A DNA stretch of 64,000 nt, from positions 1,116,001-1,180,000 of the forward strand of contig NZ_CP025682.1 of assembly GCF_002872475.1 (NCBI RefSeq). Direction: 5' to 3'. Made by a program: the position numbers and the translations under genes. Positions 17,711 to 29,630 of the stretch are shown one piece after another. Within the stretch, counting starts at the first letter, position 1. Every line of letters starts with the position of its first letter. The notes under the pieces were generated by a model. It ran no database searches. It saw only the letters and a program-made list of their open reading frames with translations, and was not told where the DNA came from. The stretch is from Pseudazoarcus pumilus. GTDB taxonomy: Bacteria > Pseudomonadota > Gammaproteobacteria > Burkholderiales > Rhodocyclaceae.

Positions 17711-17959
17711 TCAGGCTGCCTTGGCGGACTGCTTGACCAGGCGCGCGACCGTGTCGGAAACCTTGGCGCCGTTGCTGATCCAGTGCTGGAGACGCTCGGC
17801 GTTGATCACGATGGCCTGTTCCTTCTCGGAGGCGACCGGGTTGTAGTAGCCCACGCGCTCGATGAAGCGACCGTCGCGACGGTCGCGCTTGTCGGCTGCG
17901 ACGATGTTGAAAAACGGGCGCTTCTTGGCGCCACCACGGGCAAGACGAATGACGACCAT
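17711..17959 (-). CDS. rpsP: 30S ribosomal protein S16
   Basis: An 82-residue ribosomal protein starting [19 protein letters not shown], as in other proteobacteria; ERVGYYNP is also conserved. It heads the rpsP-rimM-trmD-rplS operon and is divergent from wrbA. A well-formed promoter lies upstream at 17995-18023. Confidence 0.98.
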   Translation of the reverse strand: MVVIRLARGGAKKRPFFNIVAADKRDRRDGRFIERVGYYNPVASEKEQAIVINAERLQHWISNGAKVSDTVARLVKQSAKAA

Positions 17960-17978
17960 TGGGGTGTCCTGAAAATGA

Positions 17979-19051
<1,073 letters not shown>

Positions 19052-19058
19052 TCCGGGC

Positions 19059-19859
19059 TCAATCGCCTGCGGAAGGCGGTTCCTGCGGTGGGGTGTGGCG
19101 CCGGCGCTTGGTCCAGCGCCACACCTGGATGAGGTGGCCGGAGGCCGCATAGGCGAGGAACAGCGCGAACAGCACCCCCGGCGGATAGCTCGAGACCAGC
19201 GCGAAGCCCATCACCACGGCGATGACGACGATGAAGGGCACGCTCTTGCGCAGGTTGATGTCCTTGCCGCTCCAGAACAGCACGTTGCAGACCATCGACA
19301 GACCCGCGAACACCGTCAGGGCGGCTGCTAGCCACACCACGTCGGCGCCGGCGATATCGTTGTCGTTGGCCACCCACACCATGCCGGCGATCAGTGCCGC
19401 GGCGGCCGGGCTGGGCAGGCCGACGAAGAAGCGCTTGTCGGCCGAATCGATCGTCGTGTTGAAGCGCGCCAGGCGCAGCGCGGCACCGGCGCAATAGATG
19501 AATGCGGCTATCCAGCCGATGTTGCCCAGATCCTTGAGCGCCCATTCGTAGACGATCAGCGCCGGCGCGGCGCCGAACGACACCATGTCTGCGAGCGAGT
19601 CGTACTCGGCACCGAAAGCGCTCTGCGTGTTGGTCAAGCGCGCCACGCGCCCGTCCAGCCCGTCGAGCACCATGGCCACGAAGATTGCGACCGCCGCGCT
19701 CGCGAACTGGCCCTCCATGGCCTGTACGATGGCGTAGAAGCCGGCGAACAGCGCTGCGGTGGTGAACAGGTTGGGCAGGATGTAGATGCCGCGCCGGCGA
19801 CGCCCTAGGGGCGGCGGGGTGACGGATTCCTGTTCGCTGGTGTCGAGATCCTCGTTCAT
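19059..19859 (-). CDS. pssA: CDP-diacylglycerol-serine O-phosphatidyltransferase
   Basis: A 266-residue integral membrane enzyme that makes phosphatidylserine, the precursor of phosphatidylethanolamine. The CDP-alcohol phosphotransferase motif (DG-x2-AR-x8-G-x3-D-x3-D) is visible as DGLDGRVARL then FGAEYDSLADMVSFG. About eight membrane helices follow an N-terminal hydrophilic tail with an Arg cluster. I use ATG 19859; an in-frame GTG-type start lies nine codons upstream. It follows ilvC on the same strand after a terminator, the common ilvBNC-pssA order. Confidence 0.92.
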   Translation of the reverse strand: MNEDLDTSEQESVTPPPLGRRRRGIYILPNLFTTAALFAGFYAIVQAMEGQFASAAVAIFVAMVLDGLDGRVARLTNTQSAFGAEYDSLADMVSFGAAPALIVYEWALKDLGNIGWIAAFIYCAGAALRLARFNTTIDSADKRFFVGLPSPAAAALIAGMVWVANDNDIAGADVVWLAAALTVFAGLSMVCNVLFWSGKDINLRKSVPFIVVIAVVMGFALVSSYPPGVLFALFLAYAASGHLIQVWRWTKRRRHTPPQEPPSAGD

Positions 19860-19910
19860 AGTCGCGGATTGTAGCGCAGGGCGCACACACGGGCGCCGGG
19901 CCGGTCAACG

Positions 19911-19953
19911 GAAAAGGGCAGGGCGCGCGGATCGGTTCCGCACACCCTGCCCT
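19911..19953 (-). terminator. Rho-independent terminator after ilvC
   Basis: On the minus strand AGGGCAGGG, about 22-base loop, CCCTGCCCTTTT. The stem and T run separate ilvC from pssA. Confidence 0.75.
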
Positions 19954-19975
19954 GGCAGGTGTCAGCCAAGCGCGA

Positions 19976-21100
<1,125 letters not shown>

Positions 21101-21592
21101 TCAGATCTTGAGGATGCGGTCGCCGCGGCCGATGCCGCACACGCCCGAGCGCACCGTCTCCAGGATCAGGTCGGTGTCGATCGCCGAGACGAAGGCGTCG
21201 AGCTTGGCCTGGTCGCCGGTCAGTTCGATCACGTAGGACGCTTCGGTGACGTCGATGATGCGCGCACGGAAGATCTCCGTCATGCGCTTCATCTCTTCGC
21301 GATCCTTGCCGGTGGCGCGCACCTTGACGAGCATCAGCTCGCGCTCGACGTGGGCCGACTCGGAGATGTCGACCACCTTGATGACCTCGACGAGCTTGTT
21401 CAGCTGCTTGGTGATCTGCTCGATGATGTCGTCCGAGCCGGTGGTGACGATGGTCATGCGCGACATCGACGAGTCCTCGGTCGGCGCGACCGTGAGCGAT
21501 TCGATGTTGTAGCCGCGGGCCGAGAACAGGCCGGATACGCGCGAGAGCGCGCCGGATTCGTTCTCGAGCAGCAGGGAGATGACGTGTCTCAT
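21101..21592 (-). CDS. ilvN: Acetolactate synthase small subunit
   Basis: A 163-residue regulatory subunit. The N-terminal ACT domain begins RHVISLLLENESGALSRVSGLFSARGYNIESL, which carries the valine feedback site in this family, and a C-terminal ACT-like domain follows from about residue 80. The ATG at 21592 has GGGA at the right distance; the frame extends two codons to a TTG that I do not use. It sits between ilvB and ilvC. The symbol ilvH would be equally apt. Confidence 0.95.
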   Translation of the reverse strand: MRHVISLLLENESGALSRVSGLFSARGYNIESLTVAPTEDSSMSRMTIVTTGSDDIIEQITKQLNKLVEVIKVVDISESAHVERELMLVKVRATGKDREEMKRMTEIFRARIIDVTEASYVIELTGDQAKLDAFVSAIDTDLILETVRSGVCGIGRGDRILKI

Positions 21593-21737
21593 GTTCAATT
21601 CCCGGGGAGGGTCTCAGAAACCTTGCCGCCCTTCGCGCCGCAGCGCCGCGAGAACGGCGCTGCGTGCCGGCGCGGCCCGGTGGGGCTGCGCCGGAGGCCG
21701 TGGCAGGGGTGAGCCGCGGCCCGCGGGCATGAGGTGC

Positions 21738-23450
21738 TTACAGGTCCTCGGCCGACAGGATCATCTCGGTGAGACCCTTGCCGCCCTGGACCATCGGATA
21801 GACGTTCTCGGTCGGATCGACGATGAAGTCGAGGAAGACCAGCTCGTCCTTGTGCTCGGTGAAGGCGCGGCGCAACGCGTCCTCGACGTCGGCCGGGTTG
21901 CGTACCTGGATGCCGACGTGGCCGTAGGACTCGGCCAGCTTGGCGAAGTCCGGCAGCGAATCCATGTAGGACTCGGAGTAACGCCCGCCGTGGAAGAGCT
22001 GCTGCCACTGGCGCACCATGCCCAGATAGCCGTTGTTGAGGTTGACGATCTTGAGCGGCATGCGGAACTGCTTGCAGGTCGACAGTTCCTGGATGCACAT
22101 CTGGATCGAGGCCTCGCCGGTGATGCAGGCCACCTGCGCGTCCGGGTGCGCGAGCTGCGCGCCCATCGCGTAGGGCAGGCCCACGCCCATGGTGCCCAGG
22201 CCGCCGGAGTTGAGCCAGCGGCGCGGCTCGTCGAAGTGATAGTACTGCGCGGCCCACATCTGGTGCTGGCCCACGTCCGAGGTCACGAAGGCCTCGCCCC
22301 TGGTCACTTCCCACAGCTTCTGAACCACGTACTGCGGCTTGATGATCTCGTCCGAGTTCTTGTACTGCATGCAGTCGCGGCTCTGCCAGTCGGCGACCTG
22401 TTTCCACCACGTGGCCAGCGCCTCGCGGTCGGGGCGGGCCTCGCCGGACTCGATCTGGCGGATCATCTCTTCGAGCACGTCACGCACATCGCCGACGATG
22501 GGCACGTCGACCTTCACGCGCTTGGAAATCGACGACGGGTCGACGTCGATGTGGATGATCTTGCGCGGCTCCTCGGCGAAGTGCGCCGGGTTGCCGATGA
22601 CGCGGTCGTCGAAGCGCGCGCCCACGGCCAGCAGCACGTCGCAGTAGTGCATCGACATGTTGGCTTCATACGTGCCGTGCATGCCCGGCATGCCGAGGAA
22701 CTGCTTGTCGCTGGCCGGGTAGGCGCCCAAGCCCATCAGCGTGTTGGTGATCGGGAAGCCGAGCATGCGCGTGAGCTTGCGCAGCTGCTCCGAGGCGTTG
22801 GACAGGATCACGCCGCCACCGGTGTAGATCATCGGGCGCTTGGCCTCGAGCAGCAGCTGCACGGCCTTGCGGATCTGGCCCTGGTGACCCTTGAACACCG
22901 GGTTGTACGAGCGCATCGTGATCTCGGCCGGGTATTCGTATTCGCACTTCTGCGTCGACACGTCCTTGGGGATGTCGACCAGCACCGGGCCGGGGCGACC
23001 GGTACGCGCCAGCATGAAGGCCTTCTTCATGGTCGCGGCGATGTCCTCGACGTTCTTGACGAGGAAGTTGTGCTTGACGCAGGGACGGGTGATGCCGACG
23101 GTGTCGACTTCCTGGAAGGCATCCTGGCCGATGGCGTGGGTCGGCACCTGTCCGCTGATGATGACCATCGGGATGGAGTCGCAGTAGGCGGTCGCGATGC
23201 CGGTGACGGCGTTGGTCGCGCCCGGGCCCGACGTCACCAGCGCCACGCCGACCGTCTCGGTCGAGCGCGCGAAGCCGTCGGCCGCATGCACGGCTGCCTG
23301 CTCATGACGGGTGAGTACGTGGCGAACCTGATCCTGGCGGAAAAGCGCGTCGTAGATGAACAGGACGGCACCGCCGGGATAGCCGAACACGTACTCGACC
23401 TTTTCTTCCTGCAGGCACCTGATTACAATTTCCGCACCGGTGAGTTCCAT
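21738..23450 (-). CDS. ilvB: Acetolactate synthase large subunit
   Basis: A 570-residue ThDP- and FAD-dependent catalytic subunit that condenses pyruvate with pyruvate or 2-oxobutyrate. The N-terminal domain has YVFGYPGGAVL and catalytic Glu50 in TRHEQAAVHAADG. The middle domain is FAD-binding. The C-terminal ThDP motif reads CITGEASIQMCIQELSTC, with Glu where many homologues have Asp, followed by NLNNGYLGMVRQWQ. The GE variant occurs in related enzymes, to my knowledge. It is first gene of the ilvB-ilvN-ilvC group, divergent from the RDD gene. Confidence 0.96.
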   Translation of the reverse strand: MELTGAEIVIRCLQEEKVEYVFGYPGGAVLFIYDALFRQDQVRHVLTRHEQAAVHAADGFARSTETVGVALVTSGPGATNAVTGIATAYCDSIPMVIISGQVPTHAIGQDAFQEVDTVGITRPCVKHNFLVKNVEDIAATMKKAFMLARTGRPGPVLVDIPKDVSTQKCEYEYPAEITMRSYNPVFKGHQGQIRKAVQLLLEAKRPMIYTGGGVILSNASEQLRKLTRMLGFPITNTLMGLGAYPASDKQFLGMPGMHGTYEANMSMHYCDVLLAVGARFDDRVIGNPAHFAEEPRKIIHIDVDPSSISKRVKVDVPIVGDVRDVLEEMIRQIESGEARPDREALATWWKQVADWQSRDCMQYKNSDEIIKPQYVVQKLWEVTRGEAFVTSDVGQHQMWAAQYYHFDEPRRWLNSGGLGTMGVGLPYAMGAQLAHPDAQVACITGEASIQMCIQELSTCKQFRMPLKIVNLNNGYLGMVRQWQQLFHGGRYSESYMDSLPDFAKLAESYGHVGIQVRNPADVEDALRRAFTEHKDELVFLDFIVDPTENVYPMVQGGKGLTEMILSAEDL

Positions 23451-23601
23451 TACGAGGCTCGCTTTCGCACAAATCCGAAACGAGCAAGATTAGCTTCCGC
23501 GCACCTTCCGGTCAAGGCTTGTTGCAGTGCGCAAGCCATCGCCCCGTCTCCGGCTTCGCCAGATTTCTCAACGGTTTAACCCCAATCCCCGCAGGGTCGA
23601 A

Positions 23602-24081
23602 ATGAAGAATCCTCCCGCCGCGCAGACGTCGGCCGCTGCCGAACGTCCCGTCGTCGAGTTCGCCGGCATGCGCCGTCGACTGGCCAGCATGCTCTACGAG
23701 AGCCTGCTGCTGCTGGGCGTGCAGGGTCTGTTCTACATGGTGCCCAACGTGCTGATGGGCATGGCGCTGGGCGGCATTCCCGGCCCGGTCATCCAGTTGC
23801 TGCACTTCGTGTCCATCCTGGGCGCGTATTTCGTGTGGTACTGGCACCGTCACGGCGCGACGCTGGCGATGCAGACCTGGCGGCTCAAGGTGGTCGATGC
23901 GCGCGACGGGCGGCCGCTGACGGTGGGTCGTGCGGCCCTGCGCTACGCGCTGGCCTGGCCGTCGCTGTGCTGCTTCGGCGTCGGCCTGCTGTGGCCGCTG
24001 TTCGACCGCGATCGCCAGTTCCTGCACGATCGTCTGGCCGGTACCTGCATCGTGCGCATGCCCGACGCGCGCAAGGCCTGA
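23602..24081 (+). CDS. RDD-family membrane protein
   Basis: A 159-residue protein with the RDD signature: Arg in AGMRRRLASMLYESLLLLG (first helix) and the later Asp-containing segments LKVVDARDGRPLTVGRAALRYAL and QFLHDRLAGTCIV. Three membrane helices are predicted. RDD proteins are small inner-membrane proteins of mostly unknown role, and some act as Na+/H+ antiporters. I use the ATG at 23602; the open frame from 23527 lacks family similarity. It lies between ilvB (divergent) and the P-type ATPase. Confidence 0.83.
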   Translation: MKNPPAAQTSAAAERPVVEFAGMRRRLASMLYESLLLLGVQGLFYMVPNVLMGMALGGIPGPVIQLLHFVSILGAYFVWYWHRHGATLAMQTWRLKVVDARDGRPLTVGRAALRYALAWPSLCCFGVGLLWPLFDRDRQFLHDRLAGTCIVRMPDARKA

Positions 24082-24157
24082 GCCCTGCCCGCTGCGTCGA
24101 TGTTGCGGTGCACCGTGCGCTATCATCGCAGGCATCGAACGCCTTGCCGGAGCGCGC

Positions 24158-26887
24158 ATGTCCCAAGACACCGTCCGCCAGTCGCATGGCCCGCATCACG
24201 CGAGCCCGCCCGAGGCCGTCGTCCGTCGCATGGACGTCGACCCGCGCAGCGGCCTCAGTTCGGCCGAGGCGCGTGCGCGGCGTGACCTGCACGGACCCAA
24301 CGCCCTGCCCGCGTCGGCACGGCGCAGCGCCTTCGAGCGCTTCCTGCTGCAGTTCCACGACATCCTGATCTATGTGCTGCTGGCCGCCGGTGCGATCACC
24401 GCGGTGCTGGGTCACTGGATCGACAGCGGGGTGATCTTCGGGGTGGTGGTGATCAACGCCATCATCGGTTTCGTCCAGGAGGGCAAGGCCGAGCGTGCGC
24501 TCGACGCGATCCGCGACATGCTCTCGCCGCGCGCGCAGGTGCTGCGCGACGGGCATCGCCGCGAGGTGCCGGCCGAGGAACTGGTGCCGGGTGACATCGT
24601 GTTCCTCGCCTCGGGCGACAAGGTGCCGGCCGACCTGCGACTGGTCGAGGTGCGCAGCCTGCGCGTCGAGGAAGCCGCGCTCACCGGCGAGTCGGTGCCG
24701 GTGGACAAGGCGCCGGACCCGGTCGGGCGCGATGTGCCGCTGGGCGACCGCGCCTCGATGGCGTATTCCGGCACGCTGGTGGCCTACGGGCAGGCCACCG
24801 GCGTGGTCGTCGCGACCGGTGCGAAGACGGAGATCGGCCGCATCAGCGAGATGCTCGGCAAGGTCGAGGAACTCACCACGCCGCTGCTGCGCCAGCTCGC
24901 CGCCTTCGGCCGCACGCTGACCTGGGTCATTCTCGGGGTCGCCGCCTTCGCCTTCGCCTTCGGCACGCTGGTGCGCGACTACTCGGCCGGCGAGATGTTT
25001 CTCGCCGCCGTGGGACTGGCGGTGGCGGCGATTCCCGAGGGGCTGCCGGCGATCATGACCATCACGCTGGCCATCGGCGTGCAGCGCATGGCCGCGCGCA
25101 ACGCCATCATCCGCCGTCTTCCGTCGGTCGAGGCGCTGGGTTCGGTGACCGTCATCTGTTCGGACAAGACCGGCACGCTCACGCGCAACGAGATGACCGT
25201 GCAGCGGGTGGCCTGTGCCGACCGGCAGTACGTCGTCACCGGCAGCGGCTACATCCCGCACGGTGGCTTCGAGGAACGCCTCGACGAGGGCTCGCGAGCG
25301 ATCGAACCGGCCGGTGCGCTGCTCGATTCGGCGCGTGCAGCCATGCTGTGCAACGATGCGCATGTGCGCCGCGAGGGCGAGGACTGGACGCTGGCCGGTG
25401 ATCCGACCGAGGGCGCGCTGCTGGTGATGGCGATGAAGGCCGGGCTGGACGGCGGGTTCGAGCGCGAGGCGCTGCCGCGCACCGACGTCATTCCGTTCGA
25501 GTCCGAGCACCGCTTCATGGCCACGCTGCATCACGATCATGAGGGCCACGGACGCATCTATCTGAAGGGCGCACCCGAGCGCGTGCTGGAGTTGTGCGCG
25601 CGTGCGCGCAGCGAGGCCGGCGATGGCGAACTCGACATCGCCTACTGGCACGCGCGCATGCACGAGATCGCCGCCGACGGCATGCGCCTGCTGGCGGTGG
25701 CCGTGCGCGAGGACGCCGATGCGATGCGCGAACTGTGCTTTGCCGATGTCGAGGGGGGCGGCTTCACGCTGCTCGCGCTCTTCGGCCTGTCCGACCCGCC
25801 GCGCGAGGAGGCCGTGGAGGCGGTCGCACGCTGTCGCGCGGCCGGCATCCGGGTCAAGATGATCACCGGTGACCACGCCGCCACGGCGCGTGCGATCGGC
25901 GTGCGGCTGGGGCTGGACGAGCGCGTGCAGGCGATCACCGGTGCCGATCTGGAGAAGATGGACGACGCGGCGCTGGCGCAAGCCGCGGCCGACAACGAAG
26001 TGTTCGCGCGCGCCAGCCCCGAGCACAAGCTGCGCCTGGTCACCGCATTGCAGTCGCGCGGCGAGGTCGTGGCGATGACGGGCGACGGCGTCAACGACGC
26101 CCCCGCGCTCAAGCGCGCCGAAGTGGGCGTGGCGATGGGCAACAAGGGCACGGAGGCGGCCAAGGAGGCGGCCGAGGTGGTGCTCGCCGACGACAACTTC
26201 GCGTCGATCGCGGCTGCCGTCGAGGAGGGGCGCACCGTCTACGACAACCTGCGCAAGGCCATCGCCTTCATCCTGCCGACCAATCTCGGTCAGGGCGGCA
26301 TCGTGCTGTGCGCCGTGCTGCTCGGCATCACGATGCCGATCACGCCGGCGCAGATCCTGTGGGTGAACATGATCACCGCCGTGACGCTGGCGCTGGCGCT
26401 GGCCTTCGAGCAGCCCGAACGCGACATCATGCGGCGTCCGCCGCGCGCGGCCGATGCCTCGCTGCTCGACCGCTTCGTGCTTTGGCGCATCTTCTTTGTC
26501 GGCGTGCTGCTGGTGGCCGGCGGCATGGGCTTCTTCCTGTGGGAGATCGACCGCGGGCAGAGCCTGGAACTGGCGCGGACCGCTGCCGTCAATGCGGTAC
26601 TGGTGGGCGAGGCCTTCTATCTGTTCAACATGCGCAGCTTCCGCGAGAGCGTGTTCAGCCGCGAAGGGCTCACCGGAAATCGCTACGTGTGGCTGGCGAT
26701 CGGCCTGATGGCACTGGCGCAGCTGGCGTTCACCTACGCGCCGTTCATGCACGCGCTGTTCGGCAGCGCCGCGCTCGATGCTGCGACGTGGCTGCGCGTG
26801 CTCGCCTTCGGCGTCGTCGTGCTGATCGTGGTAGAACTGGAAAAACTCGTCGTGCGCCTGCGCGCCGACCCCAAGAGCAACGCCTGA
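24158..26887 (+). CDS. P2-type cation-transporting ATPase (PacL/Pma1-like)
   Basis: A 909-residue ion pump. The actuator-domain TGES is at about residue 176, the phosphorylation motif DKTGTLT at 336, and TGDGVNDAP at 641-649. About ten membrane helices are expected. M4 carries AAIPEGLPA, so the Glu equivalent to SERCA Glu309 is kept. M5 reads TNLGQG where SERCA has SNVGE, and M6 reads NMITAV where SERCA has NLVTDG, so two acidic Ca2+ site-I ligands are Gln and Ala. The ion could therefore be other than two Ca2+ (one Ca2+/Mn2+, or a monovalent ion). ATG 24158 gives the typical cation-ATPase N-terminus (VVRRMDVDPRSGLSSAEARAR). It lies 31 bases before pepN. Confidence 0.9.
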   Translation: MSQDTVRQSHGPHHASPPEAVVRRMDVDPRSGLSSAEARARRDLHGPNALPASARRSAFERFLLQFHDILIYVLLAAGAITAVLGHWIDSGVIFGVVVINAIIGFVQEGKAERALDAIRDMLSPRAQVLRDGHRREVPAEELVPGDIVFLASGDKVPADLRLVEVRSLRVEEAALTGESVPVDKAPDPVGRDVPLGDRASMAYSGTLVAYGQATGVVVATGAKTEIGRISEMLGKVEELTTPLLRQLAAFGRTLTWVILGVAAFAFAFGTLVRDYSAGEMFLAAVGLAVAAIPEGLPAIMTITLAIGVQRMAARNAIIRRLPSVEALGSVTVICSDKTGTLTRNEMTVQRVACADRQYVVTGSGYIPHGGFEERLDEGSRAIEPAGALLDSARAAMLCNDAHVRREGEDWTLAGDPTEGALLVMAMKAGLDGGFEREALPRTDVIPFESEHRFMATLHHDHEGHGRIYLKGAPERVLELCARARSEAGDGELDIAYWHARMHEIAADGMRLLAVAVREDADAMRELCFADVEGGGFTLLALFGLSDPPREEAVEAVARCRAAGIRVKMITGDHAATARAIGVRLGLDERVQAITGADLEKMDDAALAQAAADNEVFARASPEHKLRLVTALQSRGEVVAMTGDGVNDAPALKRAEVGVAMGNKGTEAAKEAAEVVLADDNFASIAAAVEEGRTVYDNLRKAIAFILPTNLGQGGIVLCAVLLGITMPITPAQILWVNMITAVTLALALAFEQPERDIMRRPPRAADASLLDRFVLWRIFFVGVLLVAGGMGFFLWEIDRGQSLELARTAAVNAVLVGEAFYLFNMRSFRESVFSREGLTGNRYVWLAIGLMALAQLAFTYAPFMHALFGSAALDAATWLRVLAFGVVVLIVVELEKLVVRLRADPKSNA

Positions 26888-26918
26888 CCGGCCGCATCGC
26901 GGCCCCACTGGATTCGAC

Positions 26919-29594
26919 ATGGACAACACGCTGCAAACGCCCACCATCCTGCGCTCCGACTACCGCCCGCTGGCCTGGCGGGTGGAATCGGTGGAGCTGG
27001 ATTTCCGTCTCGACGCCGAACAGACGCTGGTCACCAGCCGGCTGGCCTGCGTGCGCGTGCCCGGCGCGAGCGGGCCGCTGCCGCTCGACGGCGAGGATCT
27101 GGAACTGGTGTCGCTGCGCATCGACGGCGCCGAAGCCGGCGAGTGCATGCGCCGTACCGAGCGCGGGCTGGAAGTCACGCCGGGGTCGGACACCGCGACG
27201 ATCGAGATCGTCACGCGGGTGAATCCCGCCGCCAACACCACGCTGTCGGGGCTGTACGCCTCCAAGGGCGGCCTGTTCACGCAATGCGAGGCCGAGGGCT
27301 TCCGTCGCATCACCTATTTCCCCGACCGCCCCGACGTGATGGCGCGCTACACGGTGCGCCTCGAGGCCGAGCAGGCGTCGTTCCCGGTGCTGCTGTCCAA
27401 CGGCAACCTGGTCGATTCGGGCGAGCTTCCGGGCGATCGCCACTACGCGGTGTGGGAAGACCCGTTCCCCAAGCCGTCCTACCTGTTCGCGCTGGTCGCG
27501 GCCGACCTCGAGGCGATGGAGCGCAGCGTCGAGACCCTGTCCGGGCGCGAGGTGCTGCTGCAGGTATGGGTCGAGCCGGGCAACCTGGACCGCGCCGGCC
27601 ATGCGATGGATTCGCTGGTCAATGCCCTGCGCTGGGATGAGGAGACCTTCGGCCTGGAACTCGATCTCGACCGCTTCATGATCGTCGTCGTCGCCGACTT
27701 CAACATGGGCGCGATGGAGAACAAGGGGCTCAACATCTTCAATGCCCGCTTCGTGCTGGCGCGCCCGGACACCGCCACCGATGCCGATTTCGAAGGCATC
27801 GAGAGCGTCGTCGCGCACGAGTACTTCCACAACTGGACCGGCAACCGCGTGACCTGCCGCGACTGGTTCCAGCTCACGCTCAAGGAGGGCCTCACGGTCT
27901 TCCGCGACCAGCAGTTCTCGGCCGACATGCTCGCGCGCGCGGCCGGCGCGGAGCGCGAGGCCTCGGCGCGTGCGGTCAAGCGCATCGACGATTTTCGCGG
28001 ACTGCGCGCAGCGCAGTTCACCGAGGACTCGGGGCCCATGGCGCATCCGATCCGCCCGGACAGCTATCAGGAAATCAACAATTTCTACACCGCCACCGTG
28101 TACGAGAAGGGTGCCGCCGTGATCCGCATGCAGCACACGCTGCTCGGCGCAGAGGGTTTCCGCAAAGGCATGAACCTGTACTTCGAGCGCCACGACGGCC
28201 AGGCCGTGACCTGCGACGACTTCGTCGCCGCGATGGCCGACGCCAACGACCGCGACATGACGCAGTTCATGCGCTGGTACTCGCAGGCCGGCACGCCGGT
28301 GGTGCGCGCCAGCGGCCAGTGGGATGCCGACGCACGCCGCTACACGCTCACGCTCGCCCAGCACACGCCGCCCACACCCGGCCAGCCCGAGAAGCTGCCG
28401 CTGGTGATTCCGGTGGCGGTCGGCCTGATCGGGCCGGATGGCAATGACCTGCCCCTTCGTCTGGAAGGCGATTCCGCGGCGGGCGCCACCACGCGCGTGC
28501 TTGAACTGGTCGAGGCCGAGCAGCATTTCGTGTTCGAGGACGTCGACGCCGAACCCGTGCCGTCGCTGCTGCGCGGCTTTTCGGCGCCGGTGCTGCTCGA
28601 GATCGACGAGAGCGATGCGCGCCTGGCCTTTCGCATGGCGCATGACGCCGACCCGTGCAACCGCTGGGACGCGGCGCAGCGCTACGCCGAACGCGTGATC
28701 CTTGCGCTGGCCGCCAAGGCGGACGCCGACGTGCCCGAGGCTTTCCTCGATGCGTGGGGTGCGCTGCTCGCCGACGAGTCGCTGGATCCGGCCTTCGTCG
28801 CGCTGGCGGCCACCCTGCCCGGCGAGGGCTGGCTGCTCGAACGCATGCGTCCGGCCGACCCGGCGCCGCTGCGCGCCGCGCTGATGCGCGTGATGCGCGC
28901 GATCGGCGAGCGTTTCGCGGATCAGTGGCTGGGGCTCTACCAACGCCTCGAGGTGCGCGGCCCGTATCGCTACCATCCGGCCGACGCCGGCTGCCGTGCG
29001 CTGCGCAACCTCGCGCTGCGCTATCTGGCTGCCGCCGGTAACGAGGACGGTCTGAACCGCGCCGAGACGCAGTTCGAGTACGCCGAGAACATGACCGAAC
29101 AGTTCGGCGGACTCGCGGCCCTGGTGCACAGCGCCAGCCCGGTCGCAGAGGACGCACTCGACAATTTTCACACGCGTTTTTCGAGCGATGCGCTGGTGCT
29201 CGACAAGTGGTTCGCGCTGCAGGCCGGCGCCTGGCGCTGGGACGAGGCTGCGCCGCCGGTTCTCGAACGCGTCAAGGCCCTGATGGACGACCCCGCCTTC
29301 AAGCTCACCAACCCGAACAAGGTCTACTCTCTGCTCGGCGCCTTCTTCCGCGGCAACCCGGCCGAGTTCCACGCCGCCGACGGCAGCGGCCATGCCTTCT
29401 GGGCCGAGCAGATCATCGCGCTGGACGCGATGAACCCGCAGGTCGCTTCGCGCATGGCCCGCTCGCTGGAGAACTGGCGGCGCTATACGCCAGCGCTGCA
29501 GACGTCGATCCGCACCCAACTGGAGCGCGTACGCGACGCCGATGGGCTGTCGCCGGACGTGGCCGAGGTCGTGGGCAAGGCACTTGTCGGATGA
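26919..29594 (+). CDS. pepN: Aminopeptidase N (M1 family)
   Basis: An 891-residue cytosolic zinc aminopeptidase that trims peptides in the late steps of protein turnover. The exopeptidase motif GAMEN is at residues 264-268 and the zinc motif HEYFH at 300-304, with the third ligand Glu in LKEGLTVFRDQQFS. The C-terminal domain is full length and ends VVGKALVG, so the gene appears intact. A 42-base stretch of its 3' part (29042-29083, residues EDGLNRAETQFEYA) recurs at 37344-37385, beyond an accessory block that begins right after the pepN stop. Confidence 0.97.
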   Translation: MDNTLQTPTILRSDYRPLAWRVESVELDFRLDAEQTLVTSRLACVRVPGASGPLPLDGEDLELVSLRIDGAEAGECMRRTERGLEVTPGSDTATIEIVTRVNPAANTTLSGLYASKGGLFTQCEAEGFRRITYFPDRPDVMARYTVRLEAEQASFPVLLSNGNLVDSGELPGDRHYAVWEDPFPKPSYLFALVAADLEAMERSVETLSGREVLLQVWVEPGNLDRAGHAMDSLVNALRWDEETFGLELDLDRFMIVVVADFNMGAMENKGLNIFNARFVLARPDTATDADFEGIESVVAHEYFHNWTGNRVTCRDWFQLTLKEGLTVFRDQQFSADMLARAAGAEREASARAVKRIDDFRGLRAAQFTEDSGPMAHPIRPDSYQEINNFYTATVYEKGAAVIRMQHTLLGAEGFRKGMNLYFERHDGQAVTCDDFVAAMADANDRDMTQFMRWYSQAGTPVVRASGQWDADARRYTLTLAQHTPPTPGQPEKLPLVIPVAVGLIGPDGNDLPLRLEGDSAAGATTRVLELVEAEQHFVFEDVDAEPVPSLLRGFSAPVLLEIDESDARLAFRMAHDADPCNRWDAAQRYAERVILALAAKADADVPEAFLDAWGALLADESLDPAFVALAATLPGEGWLLERMRPADPAPLRAALMRVMRAIGERFADQWLGLYQRLEVRGPYRYHPADAGCRALRNLALRYLAAAGNEDGLNRAETQFEYAENMTEQFGGLAALVHSASPVAEDALDNFHTRFSSDALVLDKWFALQAGAWRWDEAAPPVLERVKALMDDPAFKLTNPNKVYSLLGAFFRGNPAEFHAADGSGHAFWAEQIIALDAMNPQVASRMARSLENWRRYTPALQTSIRTQLERVRDADGLSPDVAEVVGKALVG
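29042..29083 (+). repeat. Direct repeat copy 1, inside pepN
   Basis: This 42-base segment matches 37344-37385 at 40 of 42 positions in the same orientation. The two differences (29060 c/t and 29078 g/a) are third-codon, synonymous positions of pepN. Confidence 0.9.
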
Positions 29595-29630
29595 TCATCG
29601 GAATCGGAGCGTGATCCGGTGAATCGGTGT

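Noticed and set aside
23885-26947. Very long open frame (about 1000 codons) on the minus strand opposite the P-type ATPase
   Set aside because: Its product is a His/Arg/Gln-rich sequence with no domain, and it is the antisense shadow of a well-supported gene in high-GC DNA.
26745-29519. Long minus-strand open frame opposite pepN
   Set aside because: Antisense shadow of pepN, with low-complexity composition and no motifs.
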